In this document: one piece after another, positions 63,098 to 64,000 of the stretch | How positions within the stretch are numbered: the stretch's first letter is position 1 | Layout of the letters: every line of letters starts with the position of its first letter | DNA from: Thauera humireducens | Lineage (GTDB): Bacteria > Pseudomonadota > Gammaproteobacteria > Burkholderiales > Rhodocyclaceae | Length of the DNA stretch: 64,000 nt | Assembly: GCF_001051995.2 (NCBI RefSeq) | Contig: NZ_CP014646.1 | Location: 1,736,001-1,800,000, forward strand | Direction of reading: 5' to 3' | Translations under genes and position numbers: made by a program | The notes under the pieces: generated by a model | The model's database searches: none | Seen by the model: only the letters and a program-made list of their open reading frames with translations | Told to the model about the DNA's origin: nothing

Positions 63098-64000
63098 ATG
63101 TCCACCTCCGCCCAAACCCCCGCGCCCGGCGTCCCGCGCCGACTCCGCATCGCCGTCATCGGCGCCGGCATGGCGGGCATTCTCGCCGCCATCCGCCTGA
63201 AGGCATCCGCCGAACATGAGGTCGTCGTGTTCGAGAAGGCCGACCGCATCGGCGGCACCTGGCGAGAGAACACCTATCCCGGCCTCACCTGCGACGTGCC
63301 GGCGCACGCCTATACCTACTCCTTCGCCCCCAACCCGGACTGGAGCAGCTACCTGGCGCCGGGGCCGGAGATCCAGCGCTACTTCGAGGCCCTCGTCCGC
63401 CGCTACGGCATCGCGCCGCTGATCCGCTTCGGCTGCGCCATCGAGTCCTGCCGCTTCGACGACGAAGGGCGCCGGTGGACGATCACCGACAGCGCGGGCC
63501 GGCAGGACGACTTCGACGTCGTGATCGCAGCGACCGGTGTGCTCCATCACCCGAACACACCCGTGCTGCCGGGCCTGGACGATTTCGCCGGGGAGTGCTT
63601 CCACTCCGCGCGCTGGGACCATGGCGTCGCCCTCGACGGCCGTCGCATCGCGGTCATCGGCAGCGGCTCGACCGGCGTGCAGATCACCTCCGCCCTCGCC
63701 GGTCGCGCCGCGCGGCTGTATCACATCCAGCGCACGCCGCAATGGATCATGCCGATGCCCAACCAGCCCTATACCGACGCGCAGCGCGCGGCCTTCCGCG
63801 CCGACCCCGGGCTGATCGACGAGATCCGCTACGGCGATCACTACACCGGACTGGTGCGGCGCTTCACCCGCGCCATCATTGACGCGGACTCACCCGAAAT
63901 GCTCGAGATCGAGGCCATCGTCCGCGACAACCTCGAGCGCAGCGTACGCGACCCTGCGTTGCGCGAAGCCTTGCGGCCGAACTACCGCGCGGCATGCAAA
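63098..64000 (+). CDS. Baeyer-Villiger monooxygenase (3' truncated by window end)
   Basis: Flavoprotein, 301 residues visible, frame open to the window end. Seen: FAD-binding GAGMAG (22-27), the motif IGGTWRENTYPG at about 51-62, the BVMO fingerprint F163-x-G165-x3-H169-x3-W173-D and the NADPH-binding GSGSTG (188-193). This is the class B FMO signature with the BVMO-type Asp after Trp. It inserts oxygen next to a ketone using NADPH, giving an ester or lactone. The esterase gene directly upstream could open the product. Substrate unknown, a steroid or terpenoid ketone is possible. GGAAGG precedes the ATG. Confidence 0.9.
   Translation, partial: MSTSAQTPAPGVPRRLRIAVIGAGMAGILAAIRLKASAEHEVVVFEKADRIGGTWRENTYPGLTCDVPAHAYTYSFAPNPDWSSYLAPGPEIQRYFEALVRRYGIAPLIRFGCAIESCRFDDEGRRWTITDSAGRQDDFDVVIAATGVLHHPNTPVLPGLDDFAGECFHSARWDHGVALDGRRIAVIGSGSTGVQITSALAGRAARLYHIQRTPQWIMPMPNQPYTDAQRAAFRADPGLIDEIRYGDHYTGLVRRFTRAIIDADSPEMLEIEAIVRDNLERSVRDPALREALRPNYRAACK

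Overview
The window looks like chromosome of a high-GC betaproteobacterium, most likely Rhodocyclales (Thauera/Azoarcus-like). That placement is inferred from codon bias, from the mix of steroid-type beta-oxidation genes with an oxygen-independent sulfatase maturase, and from the membrane-bound urate oxidase. No rRNA, tRNA, CRISPR array, integrase or intact insertion sequence was recognised. Coding density is very high and many genes overlap by 4 bp.

Region 1 (17-14259, all +) is a long run of tightly packed genes. It holds an SDR, a FadD17-like steroid side-chain acyl-CoA ligase, a lipocalin-like unknown, a radical-SAM anaerobic sulfatase maturase and an exported serine-type sulfatase. Directly coupled to the sulfatase is a complete MoxR / DUF58 / DUF4381 / vWA / vWA-TPR / BatD-like module. 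A membrane-anchored alpha/beta-hydrolase with no nucleophilic serine follows. A perfect 13-bp inverted repeat separates this run from the convergent region 2.

Region 2 (14306-20902, all -) and region 4 (43804-59580, all -) look like two parts of a steroid ring-degradation system. Proteins resembling the actinobacterial HIP (C/D-ring) pathway are FadE30, FadE31/32/33-type dehydrogenases, FadA6, EchA20, IpdA, IpdB, IpdC and IpdF. Added to these are an HsaC/TesB-type ring-cleavage dioxygenase, a ChsB1-like hydroxyacyl-CoA dehydrogenase, several SDRs, a Tat-exported amidase and a TeiR-like LuxR regulator.

Region 3 (about 21-43.8 kb) sits between them and encodes purine-ring breakdown. uraH-puuD-uraD-puuE-alc-allA takes urate to glyoxylate and urea. 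A class II aldolase, a tautomerase and an NCS2 purine permease follow, then a secreted GlcG-like protein, a two-component system, an EamA transporter, a LysR regulator and a guanine-deaminase-like enzyme. gcl-hyi-glxR-DUF3830-glycerate kinase-GlcG-pyruvate kinase then carries glyoxylate to pyruvate. An AT-rich motif with the core ATAAGC recurs in the non-coding gaps of this region. A RidA-like gene remnant marks its left edge.

Region 5 (59722-64000) has an acyl-CoA carboxyltransferase divergent from a TetR regulator, with a perfect 21-bp palindrome between them. An HSL-type esterase and a Baeyer-Villiger monooxygenase, cut off by the window end, follow.

Functional names come from motif reading and remembered family features. 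No database search was run.
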